From positions 186,001 to 250,000 of the forward strand of contig CAVWRJ010000004.1 in the NCBI GenBank assembly GCA_963757335.1: DNA of 64,000 bases, read 5' to 3'. This document shows, piece after piece, positions 54,381 through 62,904 of this stretch (position 1 is its first letter; every line of letters starts with the position of its first letter). The position numbers and the translations under genes are program-made. The stretch comes from DASQPA01 sp963757335. GTDB lineage: Bacteria > Acidobacteriota > Thermoanaerobaculia > Multivoradales > UBA5704. The notes beneath the pieces are model-generated. The model saw nothing but the letters and a program-made list of their open reading frames with translations, made no database searches and was not told the DNA's origin.

Positions 54381-57300
54381 GTGCAGTGCGCGGTCTGCTT
54401 TTTCGAGAACCCGGCGGGGATGAAGTTCTGCGGCAAGTGCGGCACCGCTTTAAAGAACGCCTGCCCGCGCTGCCAGTTCGAGAACCCCCACGGCTTCAAG
54501 TTCTGCGGCGAGTGCGGCGGCCCGCTGGGGGTGGAGAGCTCGCCGCCGGGATCGACATCGGGATCCGTATCGGCGTCGGCGTCGGCACCGGCAACGGCAA
54601 CGGCGGCGGAAGCGGGGCCGACCGGCGAGCGCTCGGTGACCCGCGATTTCGAGCCGGCGGCCGAGCGCCGCCAGTTGACTGTCCTCTTCTGCGACGTCGT
54701 CGACTCGATGGCCCTCTCCGAGCGGCTCGACCCCGAGGAGCTGCGCGATGTCGTCCGCGAGTACCAGACGGTCTCGGCGGCGGTCGTCGAGCGTTTCCTC
54801 GGGCACACCGCCCAGTACCTGGGGGATGGCCTCCTGGTCTACTTCGGCTTCCCGGTGGCCCATGAGGACGACCCCCAGCGCGCCGTCCACACCGGGCTCG
54901 GCATCGTCGCCGCCGTCGAGATCCTCTCCCGGCGCCTGGAAGCGGAGCGGGGGATCCGGCTGGCGGTGCGGGTGGGCATCCACACGGGCAAGGTGGTAGC
55001 GGGGCAGATGGGGACCGGCGACACCCGCGAGCGCCTCGCCCTCGGGCAGGCCCCCAACATCGCCGCCCGCCTGCAGAGCCTGGCCGAGCCCGGCACGGTG
55101 GTGGTCTCCGACGCCACCTTCCCGCTGGTCCAGGGCTTCTTCGTCTGCCAGCCCCTGGGGCCGCAGATCCTGAAAGGGGTGTCGCGGCCCATGGAGCTCT
55201 ACCGGGTGCTCCAGGAGAGCGGCGTCCGCACCCTCTTCGAGCTGGCGGTGACCCGCGGCTTGACCCCCCTGGTCGGCCGGCAGCAGGACCTCGACGTTCT
55301 CCTGCGCTGCTTCGAGCGGGTGCGGTCGGGGCGCGGCCAGACCGCCCTCCTCTCCGGCGAGCCGGGGATCGGCAAATCGCGGCTGGTGCAGATGCTTAAG
55401 GAGCACGCCAAGGCCGAGCGGCACGAGTGGCTGATCTGCCGCTGCTCCCCCTTCCACCAGGGGAGCGCCCTGGCGCCGGTGATCGAGCTCCTCGCCGACC
55501 TCTGCCACTTGCAGGCGGAGGACGACGCCGCGGCGAAGGCGGCGAAGGTCGAGGCTCTGCTCGGCCGTTACGGGCTGCCGCCGGAGGCGGTGCCGCTCCT
55601 CTCCCTCCTCCTGGGCTTCGCCGCGCCGCCGGGCTATGCCCCCCCCGGGCTCACCGCCCAGCGGCAGAAGGAGCGCACGCTGGAGACCCTGGTCGCCCTC
55701 CTCCTCGCCATGGCGAGCGAGGAGCCGGTGGTCTTCGTCGTCGAGGACCTGCACTGGGTCGACCCCTCGACCCTCGATCTGCTCGATCTGCTCCTCCACC
55801 AGGGGCCCACCGTCCGCCTGTTCAACCTGTTCACCTTCCGGCCGACCTACGACCCGCCCTGGGGCCCGCGCGCCCACCTCACCCAGATCACCCTCGATCG
55901 CCTGAGCGACACCGAGGCCAGGGTGCTGATCCTCGGGGTGACCGGCGGCAAGCGGCTGCCCCTGGAGGTCGAGCGCCAGATCGTCGAGAAGACCGACGGG
56001 GTGCCGCTCTTCGTCGAAGAGCTGACCAAGATGGTCCTCTCCTCGGGCCTCCTGGTCGAGCGCGGCGACCACTACGCGCTCGCCGGGCCGCTGCCGCCGC
56101 TCGCCATCCCGAGCTCGCTCCAGGACTCCCTGATGGCCCGTCTCGACCGCCTGGCGGCGGTACGCGAGGTGGTCCAGCTGGGAGCCGCGATCGGCCGCGA
56201 GTTCACCTGGGAGATCATGCAGGAGGTCTGCTCGCTCGACCCCGAGACCCTGAGCCGCGAGCTCGGGCAGCTGGTCGCCGCCGAGCTCCTCTACCAGCGC
56301 GGGGTGCCGCCCCAGGCCGCCTTCGTCTTCAAGCATGCCCTGATCCAGGACGCCGCCTACGGCTCGCTCTTGAAGAGCGCCCGGCAGCAGTACCATCAGC
56401 GGATCGCCGCCGCTCTGGAGCGGCGCCTGGCGACCGGCGAGGTGCGCCCCGAGATCCTCGCCCACCACTACACCGAGGCGGGGTTCTCCGACCGGGCGAT
56501 CCCCTACTGGCTGCAGGCCGCGCGGCGGGCCGGCGAGCGCTCCGCCAACCTGGAGGCGATCGGCCACCTGGAGCGCGGCCTGACCCTCCTCCCGGCGCTC
56601 CCGGGCGGCGTCGATCGCGACCGCCAGGAGCTCGCTCTGCGCACCGCCCTCGGGCCGGCTTTAGTCGCCACCCGCGGCTTCGCCGTGCCGGAGCTCGAGG
56701 CCAACTACGCCCGGGCGCAGGAGCTCTGCGAGCGCCTGGGCGATACCCCGCAGCTCTTCTGGATGCTCCGCGGCCTGTGGTCCTTCTACCTGGTGCGGGT
56801 GTCGCTCTCAACCGCCCTCGACCTGGGGGAGAGGATGATGCGCCTGGCCGAGGGGCGCGGCGACCGCGGTCTGCTCTTCGAGGGCCATTTCGTCGTCGGG
56901 CTGCCGCTCTTCTTCCTCGGCGAGTTCGCCGCCGCCCTCGAACACTTCGAGCGCGGTCTCGCCCTCGACTCGCCGGACCGCGACCGCTCCTCGACCCTGA
57001 CCACCGGCCTCGACGTGGCGGTGACCTCGCTCGCCATCTCCGCGATCGTCCTCTGGCATCTGGGCGACCCGGCGCGGGCGCGGGAGCGCTCTGCGGAGGC
57101 GATCGCCATGGCGCGCGCCAGCGGCCACGCCTACAGCCTGGCCGACGCGCTCTCCTCGGCCGCCGTGGTCCACAGCCTGCGGCGCGACAGCGCGGTGGTC
57201 CGCGATCTGGCCGGCGACCTCCTCGCCCTCTCCGAGGAGAAGGGCTTCCACCTGACGACCCACGGCAAGGTGCAGCTCGGCTGGGCCGAGGTCGAGGCGG

Positions 57301-57773
57301 GGGAGGAGGCGGGGCTGGAACGGGTGCTCGCCGGGATCGCCGACTGCCGGGCCGCCGGCGCCCGGCTGTCGGAGATGAACTTCCTCTCGAAGCTGGTCGA
57401 GGCCTACGCCCGCCGCGGCCGCTTCGACGAGGCCCGCCGTACCCTCGGCGAGGCGCTCGCCCTGGTCGAGAGCGTCGGCGGTCGCTTCTTCTGGAAACCG
57501 GAGCTCTACCGGCTGCGGGGCGAGCTCGCCCTCGCCGCCGAGGCCCCGGAGGAGGCCCGGGAGAGCTTCGAGAGCGCCCTGGCGGCCGCCCGCAGCACGG
57601 GGACCAAGGGGCTCGAGCTGCGCGCCGCCGTCAGCCTCGGCCGCCTGCTCCAGGGGAGCGGCAGGGCGACCGAGGCGAGCACCCTCCTGGCGCCCCTCTG
57701 CGCCGCCCTGGACGCCGGTTGCGAGGATGCCGACTTCCTGGAGGCCCGCTCCCTCTTCGCCTCCTGCCAGTAG
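54381..57773 (+). CDS. Class III adenylate/guanylate cyclase with zinc ribbons, AAA ATPase and TPR domains
   Basis: 1130 residues, GTG start. Two N-terminal zinc ribbons (CAVCFFENPAGMKFCGKCG, CPRCQFENPHGFKFCGECG) and a low-complexity linker (SVSASASAPATATAA) come first. The cyclase domain follows, about residues 95-280: metal Asp in FCDVVDSMALSERLD near 104 and in LGDGLLVYFG near 150, and GIHTGKVVAGQMG. An AAA_16-type ATPase (GEPGIGKSRLVQ near 330, VVFVVEDLHWVD near 455) and a long TPR region complete it. The same architecture is common in large soil bacterial genomes, where it is thought to be a STAND-like sensor making cAMP. It could feed the cNMP-domain flavoprotein at 42512 (inference). 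Confidence 0.93.
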   Translation: MQCAVCFFENPAGMKFCGKCGTALKNACPRCQFENPHGFKFCGECGGPLGVESSPPGSTSGSVSASASAPATATAAEAGPTGERSVTRDFEPAAERRQLTVLFCDVVDSMALSERLDPEELRDVVREYQTVSAAVVERFLGHTAQYLGDGLLVYFGFPVAHEDDPQRAVHTGLGIVAAVEILSRRLEAERGIRLAVRVGIHTGKVVAGQMGTGDTRERLALGQAPNIAARLQSLAEPGTVVVSDATFPLVQGFFVCQPLGPQILKGVSRPMELYRVLQESGVRTLFELAVTRGLTPLVGRQQDLDVLLRCFERVRSGRGQTALLSGEPGIGKSRLVQMLKEHAKAERHEWLICRCSPFHQGSALAPVIELLADLCHLQAEDDAAAKAAKVEALLGRYGLPPEAVPLLSLLLGFAAPPGYAPPGLTAQRQKERTLETLVALLLAMASEEPVVFVVEDLHWVDPSTLDLLDLLLHQGPTVRLFNLFTFRPTYDPPWGPRAHLTQITLDRLSDTEARVLILGVTGGKRLPLEVERQIVEKTDGVPLFVEELTKMVLSSGLLVERGDHYALAGPLPPLAIPSSLQDSLMARLDRLAAVREVVQLGAAIGREFTWEIMQEVCSLDPETLSRELGQLVAAELLYQRGVPPQAAFVFKHALIQDAAYGSLLKSARQQYHQRIAAALERRLATGEVRPEILAHHYTEAGFSDRAIPYWLQAARRAGERSANLEAIGHLERGLTLLPALPGGVDRDRQELALRTALGPALVATRGFAVPELEANYARAQELCERLGDTPQLFWMLRGLWSFYLVRVSLSTALDLGERMMRLAEGRGDRGLLFEGHFVVGLPLFFLGEFAAALEHFERGLALDSPDRDRSSTLTTGLDVAVTSLAISAIVLWHLGDPARARERSAEAIAMARASGHAYSLADALSSAAVVHSLRRDSAVVRDLAGDLLALSEEKGFHLTTHGKVQLGWAEVEAGEEAGLERVLAGIADCRAAGARLSEMNFLSKLVEAYARRGRFDEARRTLGEALALVESVGGRFFWKPELYRLRGELALAAEAPEEARESFESALAAARSTGTKGLELRAAVSLGRLLQGSGRATEASTLLAPLCAALDAGCEDADFLEARSLFASCQ

Positions 57774-57782
57774 AGGGCCTCC

Positions 57783-57810
57783 TTGAGCGTTCTCCGTTCC
57801 TGTGTTATCT
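57783..57810 (+). promoter_or_regulatory. Possible sigma-70-type promoter for the YcaO/TfuA gene group
   Basis: TTGAGC (57783-57788) and TTATCT (57805-57810) are separated by 16 bases and lie about 65 bp before the small peptide ATG at 57877. It is the only place in the 103-bp gap where both hexamers occur. If used, it would drive peptide, YcaO, TfuA and perhaps the lipoprotein gene. Confidence 0.35.
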
Positions 57811-57876
57811 TTTGTCCATACCTGTCCATGATCGTTCTAGGCGTGCCCACGTGCCGCCAGGGAGGGAACGTTTACC

Positions 57877-58137
57877 ATGACTGATCAGTCGGATCCCCAG
57901 GGCAAGAAGGCGATCATCATCGTTGGCGACGACGGTACTCTCTATCACCTCTCGAAGGACGATCTCCAGGCGCACAAGATGGCCCCCGGCCATCCGGCCT
58001 ATGAGCACGCCCAGAAGATGGTCGAGCAGAAGCAGCACGGGACGATCACTCCCGAGCACTTCTCGGCGCAGAGCGCGACCGCGAACGAGAACATGGACAT
58101 CTGGTTCACCGTCTTGAACCAGGGCGCGGTCAAGTAG
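57877..58137 (+). CDS. Small peptide upstream of YcaO/TfuA, candidate RiPP precursor or accessory peptide
   Basis: 86 residues, with GGGAGGGAACG upstream of the ATG. Hydrophilic, no signal peptide, no cysteine. Residues 10-35 (KKAIIIVGDDGTLYHLSKDDLQAHKM) suggest a small folded N-terminal unit, and the rest (HGTITPEHFSAQSATANENMDIWFTVLNQGAVK) is less ordered. It lies 13 bp before a YcaO gene, the place where RiPP precursors are often found. The C-terminal part has Ser/Thr and ordinary amide positions but no Cys/Ser-rich azole core, which would fit backbone thioamidation rather than azole formation. The precursor role is an inference from context. Confidence 0.6.
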   Translation: MTDQSDPQGKKAIIIVGDDGTLYHLSKDDLQAHKMAPGHPAYEHAQKMVEQKQHGTITPEHFSAQSATANENMDIWFTVLNQGAVK

Positions 58138-58150
58138 CAGGAACGCCGGC

Positions 58151-59422
58151 GTGGGTGGCCTGACACCCAAGTCCTTCCGCGCCGGTACGCACCGCACGGT
58201 GGCGCCGGAGGCTACGGTCGCGCGCCTCTCCCGGCTCCTGCCGGTCCTGGGCATCACCCGGGTCGCCGACGTCACCGGGCTCGACTCGATCGGCATCCCG
58301 GTGGTGATGGTCTGCCGTCCCAACGCGCGGTCGCTCTCGGTGTCCCAGGGCAAGGGGCTCGATGGAGCGGCCGCGCGCGCCTCCGGCCTCATGGAGGCGA
58401 CCGAGCTCTACCACGCCGAGCGGATCACCCTGCCGCTCAAGTTCGCCACCTCGAACGAGCTGCGTTTCACCCACGAGATGGCCGACGCCGCCGCCCTGCC
58501 GCAGATCGCGGGGGGTGCCTTCCACGACGACCTGCGCCTGCTCTGGATCGCCGGGCGCGACCTCCTGCAGGGCGGCGAGGGCGAGCCGGTCTGGGTGCCT
58601 TACGAGGCTGTCCACCTCAACTGTACCCTCCCCCTGCCGCCGGGGAGCGGCTGCTTCCCCATGACCTCGAACGGTCTCGCCTCGGGCAACCACCTCCTGG
58701 AGGCTCTCTGCCACGGCCTCTCCGAGGTGATCGAACGCGACGCCTCGACCCTCTGGGAGATCGGCGGCCCGGCAGCCCGGGCGCGCACCCGGGTCGACCT
58801 CGGGACGGTCGACGATCCCGCCTGCCGGTCCGTCCTCGCGCGCTACGACCGCGCCGGCGTCGCCGTCGCGGTCTGGGAGACCACCTCCGATGTCGCCGTC
58901 CCGGCTTTCCGCTGCACCATTCTCGACCGCGATCCCGACCCTTCCTACTCGGTGGGGGCGAGCGCCGGGATGGGCTGTCATCCGGCCCGCGAAGTGGCCC
59001 TCCTGCGGGCCCTGACCGAGGCCGCCCAGAGCCGCCTGACCTCGATCGCCGGCGCCCGCGACGACATGCGGCGCACCCAGTACGCGGTCTCGCGCAACGG
59101 CGACGTCCAGGAGCGCCTGCGCGCCGAGGTCGTCGGCGCGGCCACGGTGCGGAGCTTCCGCCAGGCGCCGACCTGGGAGAGCGAAACCTTCGACGAGGAT
59201 CTCCGCTGGCTCCTGGAGCGCCTGGCCGCGGCCGGCCTCGGCCAGGCGGTGGCGGTCGACCTCACCCAGGAGGGATTGAACCTCCCGGTCGCCCGGGTGA
59301 TCGTCCCCGGGCTCGAGATCCTGGCCGACGCCCCCGGCTTCAAGCCCGGGCCGCGCGCCCTGGCGGCTGCGGCGTTGGCGGCATCGGCGGCATCGGCGGC
59401 ATCGGCGGCTGAAGCTCCATGA
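58151..59422 (+). CDS. YcaO-domain protein
   Basis: 423 residues, GTG start. ATP-dependent YcaO enzymes activate peptide amide oxygens by phosphorylation and make azolines, amidines or, with TfuA, thioamides. Characteristic blocks: KSFRAGTHRTVAPEATVARL, GITRVADVTGLDSIGIPVVM, SLSVSQGKGLDGAAARASGLMEATELYHAE with the first Glu-rich ATP/Mg site, LASGNHLLEALCHGLSEVIERDA with the second, and VALLRALTEAAQSRLT with the third. The C-terminal tail is a DNA-microsatellite Ala/Ser run rather than the Pro-rich tail of azole-forming YcaO proteins. It overlaps the TfuA gene by ATGA, so the two are made together. Confidence 0.92.
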   Translation: MGGLTPKSFRAGTHRTVAPEATVARLSRLLPVLGITRVADVTGLDSIGIPVVMVCRPNARSLSVSQGKGLDGAAARASGLMEATELYHAERITLPLKFATSNELRFTHEMADAAALPQIAGGAFHDDLRLLWIAGRDLLQGGEGEPVWVPYEAVHLNCTLPLPPGSGCFPMTSNGLASGNHLLEALCHGLSEVIERDASTLWEIGGPAARARTRVDLGTVDDPACRSVLARYDRAGVAVAVWETTSDVAVPAFRCTILDRDPDPSYSVGASAGMGCHPAREVALLRALTEAAQSRLTSIAGARDDMRRTQYAVSRNGDVQERLRAEVVGAATVRSFRQAPTWESETFDEDLRWLLERLAAAGLGQAVAVDLTQEGLNLPVARVIVPGLEILADAPGFKPGPRALAAAALAASAASAASAAEAP

Positions 59423-60801
59423 ATCCAGCCGCGATCTTCGTCTTCACCGGCCCCACCCTTCAGGCGGAGGAAGGGCGGACCCTCCTGGACGCCGTCTACC
59501 TGCCGCCGGTCTCCCAGGGGGACGTCTACCGCGCCGCCCGCGAGCGGCCGTGGGGGATCGCCATCGTCGACGGCTACTTCGGCCGGGTGCCGGCGGTCTG
59601 GCACAAGGAGATCCTCTGGGCGATGGCCGAGGGCATCCACGTCTTTGGCGCCGCCAGCATGGGGGCTCTCCGCGCCGTCGAGCTCGCCCCCTTCGGCATG
59701 GAGGGGGTGGGGGAGGTCTTCGCCGCCTTCCTGAGCGGCGAGCTGACCGACGACGACGAGGTGACCGTCGTCCACGGCCCCGCCGCCTCCGGCTACCGGG
59801 CGCTCTCGGAGGCGATGGTCAACCTCCGCTTCACCCTGGCGGCGGCGGAGCGGGCGGGAGTGGTGGGGGCGGGGGCGCGGCGGGCGCTCCTGGCGCTCGC
59901 CAAGTCGACCTTCTACCCCCGGCGGAGCTGGCCCGGGCTGCTCCAGGCAGCGGCCGGAGCGCCGGCGATCCCCGCGGCGGAGCTGGCAGCCCTCGCCGCC
60001 TGGCTCCCCGGCGGCCGGATCGACCAGAAGCGGGCCGACGCCCGGGCCCTCCTCGCGCACCTCGCCTCCCGCCGGGAGGCCGATCCCGGCCCCCAGCGGG
60101 TGAGCTTCCGCTTCCAGCATACCGACGCCTGGGAGGAGGCTCGGCGCCATGCCGGCTCGCGGCCCCTGGATGCTGGGGCCGGCGCCGACACTTTCCCCCC
60201 CGACGCCCTCCTCGACGAGCTGCGGCACGACGCCCCCCGCTACCGGGCCGAGCGGGAGCGGGCGCTCGCCCGCGCCCTCGCCCTCGAAGTGGCCCGGCTC
60301 CACGGCCTCGCCGTCCCTCCCGCGAAGCTCGACGAGGAGGTCGCCGAGTTCCGCCGCGTCCGCGGTCTCCACGAGCCGGAGGCCCTGGCCCGTTGGTTGG
60401 ACGAGCAGGGGCTCTCCCCGGAGGGGCTCTTCCGGCTGGTGCGCGATGGGACTCTGGCGACCCGCATCCAGACCCTCGCCGCGGCGGAGCTCGGCCGCCA
60501 TGTCGAAGACTCCCTGCGGGAGAGCGGCGACTACGCTGCCCTGGCGGCCCGGGCGCGCGACAAGCAGGCGGCCCTCGCCGCCCGGGGGCTCGACAATCCG
60601 TCCCTGGGGGACAGCGAGCTGCCCCTGCCACAGCTCTGGCGCTGGTACTTCGAAGAGCGCCTGGGAAGGCCGGTGCCGGACGATCTGCCCGCCTACGCGC
60701 GGAGCCTCGATCTGGCGGGAGAGGGGGCGCTCCTCCGGGCGGTGCTCAAGGAATGGCAGTACGTTCGGTCCCAGACTGCCTCGTCCAGGCCTTTGCGATA
60801 G
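59419..60801 (+). CDS. TfuA-domain protein with long C-terminal extension
   Basis: 460 residues. The N-terminal 150 residues are a TfuA-like core: IFVFTGPTLQAEEGRTLLDAVYLPPVSQGDVYRA, WGIAIVDGYFGRVPAVWHKEILWAMAEGIHVFGAASMGALRAVEL and GEVFAAFLSGELTDDDEVTVVHGP. TfuA partners YcaO to install thioamides (for example in methanogen methyl-CoM reductase and thioamitide pathways), probably by delivering sulfur. Residues 150-460 are a helical extension (FTLAAAERAGVV to VLKEWQYVRS), much longer than the core, possibly for substrate binding. Start ATG overlaps the YcaO stop. Confidence 0.9.
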   Translation: MNPAAIFVFTGPTLQAEEGRTLLDAVYLPPVSQGDVYRAARERPWGIAIVDGYFGRVPAVWHKEILWAMAEGIHVFGAASMGALRAVELAPFGMEGVGEVFAAFLSGELTDDDEVTVVHGPAASGYRALSEAMVNLRFTLAAAERAGVVGAGARRALLALAKSTFYPRRSWPGLLQAAAGAPAIPAAELAALAAWLPGGRIDQKRADARALLAHLASRREADPGPQRVSFRFQHTDAWEEARRHAGSRPLDAGAGADTFPPDALLDELRHDAPRYRAERERALARALALEVARLHGLAVPPAKLDEEVAEFRRVRGLHEPEALARWLDEQGLSPEGLFRLVRDGTLATRIQTLAAAELGRHVEDSLRESGDYAALAARARDKQAALAARGLDNPSLGDSELPLPQLWRWYFEERLGRPVPDDLPAYARSLDLAGEGALLRAVLKEWQYVRSQTASSRPLR

Positions 60802-60859
60802 ACTTGTGAGCACGTCGCGGGTCAACCCGGGCCGATCCATCCTTGAAGGAGAGAGAGCC

Positions 60860-61294
60860 ATGCGCCGACCGCTGTTGCTCGTCCCATTCCTCAGCCTGCT
60901 CACCTTGCTCGCCGGCTGCAGCGGTGGCCGTTCGCCCTCCGAGCCCAGCGCCGATACCGACTCCATCTCGATCACCAGCCTCAGCCCCGCCGCGGGTACC
61001 AAGCTCGCCCCGGGCAGCACCGTGACCTTTGCCGCCACGGTCGCCTACAGCCTCGCCAGTGCCGCCACGGGTACGATCACCCTGGTGATCGAGGACCAGA
61101 ACTTCAAAGTTCTCACCATCGGGCCGCAGAAAATCGTGTCCATCACGAGAGGGCGGGGCTCGGTCAGCCTTTCCGACCAGATCACCGTGCCCACCACGGG
61201 GGTCATCCAGGTCGAGGTTTTCCTCCCGCTCTCCCCGCAGGGAGCCACCATGACGAAGATCGTGGACAAGGCGATCTATCCAGTGGGTCCCTAG
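60860..61294 (+). CDS. Predicted lipoprotein of unknown function
   Basis: 144 residues, GAAGGAGAGAG site. A lipoprotein signal peptide with lipobox LLAGC (Cys 20) is followed by a Ser/Pro linker and one compact beta domain (ISITSLSPAAGTKLAPGSTVTFAATVAYSLASAATGTITLVIEDQNFKVL to QVEVFLPLSPQGATMTKIVDKAIYPVG), which looks like an Ig/bacterial adhesin-type sandwich. Exported to the envelope. It is 58 bp after TfuA and could belong to the same transcript; a link to the peptide pathway (binding or immunity) is only suggested by position. Confidence 0.7.
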   Translation: MRRPLLLVPFLSLLTLLAGCSGGRSPSEPSADTDSISITSLSPAAGTKLAPGSTVTFAATVAYSLASAATGTITLVIEDQNFKVLTIGPQKIVSITRGRGSVSLSDQITVPTTGVIQVEVFLPLSPQGATMTKIVDKAIYPVGP

Positions 61295-61326
61295 GGAAGC
61301 CTGCGACGGACCTACCGTCTTTGCCC

Positions 61327-62898
61327 TCAGAAATGTCCGCGCAGGCGAGGTAGCCTCTCCCGCAGCTCGCCTTCGCCGAGACTCAGGAGGTGGGCATTGC
61401 AGAGCAGCGGTTCCAGGGCGACCGGATAGAGCCGGTTCCGGGCGGGATCGGCGAGCCCGGCGAGATTCCGCGGGGCGATCCGGTGACGGACGCGGTCGGC
61501 GAAGGCCAGGGGGTCCGGCCCATCGCGGAGATCTTCGAGAGTCTGCCCCAGAGCCTCCCGGATCACCGGGTCCGAGCTGCCGAGAAATCCCTCCCAGGCC
61601 CAAGCTCCCTTCCCCTCTGGAGCGTCGAAGAGCCGCTGGCGGATCTCCGAGAAGCTCGCGGCAGCGAAGTAGAGATCGGTCCAGGGGACGAAGAGGTCGA
61701 AGCTCCGCGCCGCCGCCTCGTAGGCGCCGGCGACCAGGCGCTCCAGGTGGTCGGCCTCGCGGTGGAGGAGCGCGCCGTAGCGAGCGAGCCCCGCTGCGAC
61801 CGTTCCGGCCGTGCCGGTCGCGGTTTCCAGGAGGAGGGCGAGGCGCTCCACGGCGAGGAGGCTCCAGGCGATGCCGGTCGAGAACATCGGGCTTCCAAAG
61901 CTGAAGGCATGGGGGAGGAGGACCCAGCCGTCCCCGGCGGCCCGCTCCAGGCGGTGCTGGAGCCGGGGGATGGCGGCCACCGGGCGCAGCGCTCGGGCGT
62001 CGGCGAACTGCGCCGCGAGACTGGGATAGCGCCCGAGGATCGCCGCCCACGCCGCTGCCGGCGGGAGCCGGGCGGCCCTCTCCCGGGCTGCCGGCTGGGC
62101 GAGGACCACTCCGGCGCTCACCACCCCATGGTCGAAGGGGAGGACGTACATCCAACCCTCCGCCAGCAGGTGATGAACGGCGGCCTGCTCGTCCGGGTAC
62201 GGGCCGGGCGGGAAGCTGGCGGTTGCTGCCGTGCCAGGAAACGGGCGGACGTCCGTGAAGTGCCCGAAGACCAGGCTGGTGTGGAGCCCCGCTTCGGGGA
62301 GCGCCGAGGGAATGGCGAGATGCCGGGCGAGGAACCCGCCGGGGCCGGAGGCGTCGACGATCAGGTCGGCGGCGAGCTCGAAGGGCGTCCCTCGCTGGTT
62401 GCCGGCGAGGCACCAGCCGTTCGCCCGCCTCTCGATCCCGGTGATCTCCGCTTCTTCCAGGCACTCGACCCCTGCGGCCGCCGCTTTCTTCGCCAGGTGA
62501 TGGTCGACGTCCTCCCGCAGCCAGTGGGTGTCGGCGATGGTGTCGTTGGGGCTCGCCGCCACCAGCAGCCGGTGCTCGTTGGCGGGACTGTTGGTGTAGG
62601 GCTTCCCGGGCTGATGGGCGTAGAAGGTGAAGCCGCGTTTGAGACCCCGCCGGAGCGCCGGCAGGCTTTCGCGCCAACGGCCATGGGCCGCGAGGGCATG
62701 GAGATCCTCCTGGCCGTAGCGCGCCGCGAGGCGTTCCAGGCTGAGCGCGGCGAGCGGCGTCGAGGACTCGCCGAGGGCGAAGCGCGGATGCCGCCCCCGG
62801 TCGACGAGGGCGACCCGGTGTCCCTGGAGCTGGAGCAGCCGGGCGAGGATCGATCCCGCGAAGCCCGAGCCCACGATGGCGATGCGGAGGCCGGCCAT
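61327..62898 (-). CDS. FAD-dependent oxidoreductase related to the tryptophan-halogenase fold
   Basis: 523 residues. The Rossmann FAD motif GSGFAGSILARLLQLQGHRVALVDRG is at the N-terminus, followed by GESSTPLAALSLERLAARYG, ADLIVDASGPGGFLARHLAIP and a C-terminal helical domain (AWSLLAVERLALLLE). The overall plan is that of flavin-dependent halogenases, but the halogenase WxWxIP motif is replaced by WMYVLPF and no lysine/glutamate halogenation site can be assigned. It is therefore more likely a monooxygenase or other flavin enzyme acting on a bound substrate. Six base pairs separate it from the radical SAM gene upstream, so they are co-transcribed, convergent to the YcaO/TfuA genes. Confidence 0.75.
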   Translation of the reverse strand: MAGLRIAIVGSGFAGSILARLLQLQGHRVALVDRGRHPRFALGESSTPLAALSLERLAARYGQEDLHALAAHGRWRESLPALRRGLKRGFTFYAHQPGKPYTNSPANEHRLLVAASPNDTIADTHWLREDVDHHLAKKAAAAGVECLEEAEITGIERRANGWCLAGNQRGTPFELAADLIVDASGPGGFLARHLAIPSALPEAGLHTSLVFGHFTDVRPFPGTAATASFPPGPYPDEQAAVHHLLAEGWMYVLPFDHGVVSAGVVLAQPAARERAARLPPAAAWAAILGRYPSLAAQFADARALRPVAAIPRLQHRLERAAGDGWVLLPHAFSFGSPMFSTGIAWSLLAVERLALLLETATGTAGTVAAGLARYGALLHREADHLERLVAGAYEAAARSFDLFVPWTDLYFAAASFSEIRQRLFDAPEGKGAWAWEGFLGSSDPVIREALGQTLEDLRDGPDPLAFADRVRHRIAPRNLAGLADPARNRLYPVALEPLLCNAHLLSLGEGELRERLPRLRGHF

Positions 62899-62904
62899 CC
62901 GCGT

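Noticed and set aside
61327..62898. Flavin-dependent tryptophan halogenase
   Set aside because: The fold and FAD motif fit, but the WxWxIP motif needed to exclude monooxygenation is WMYVLP here, so halogenase activity is not supported.
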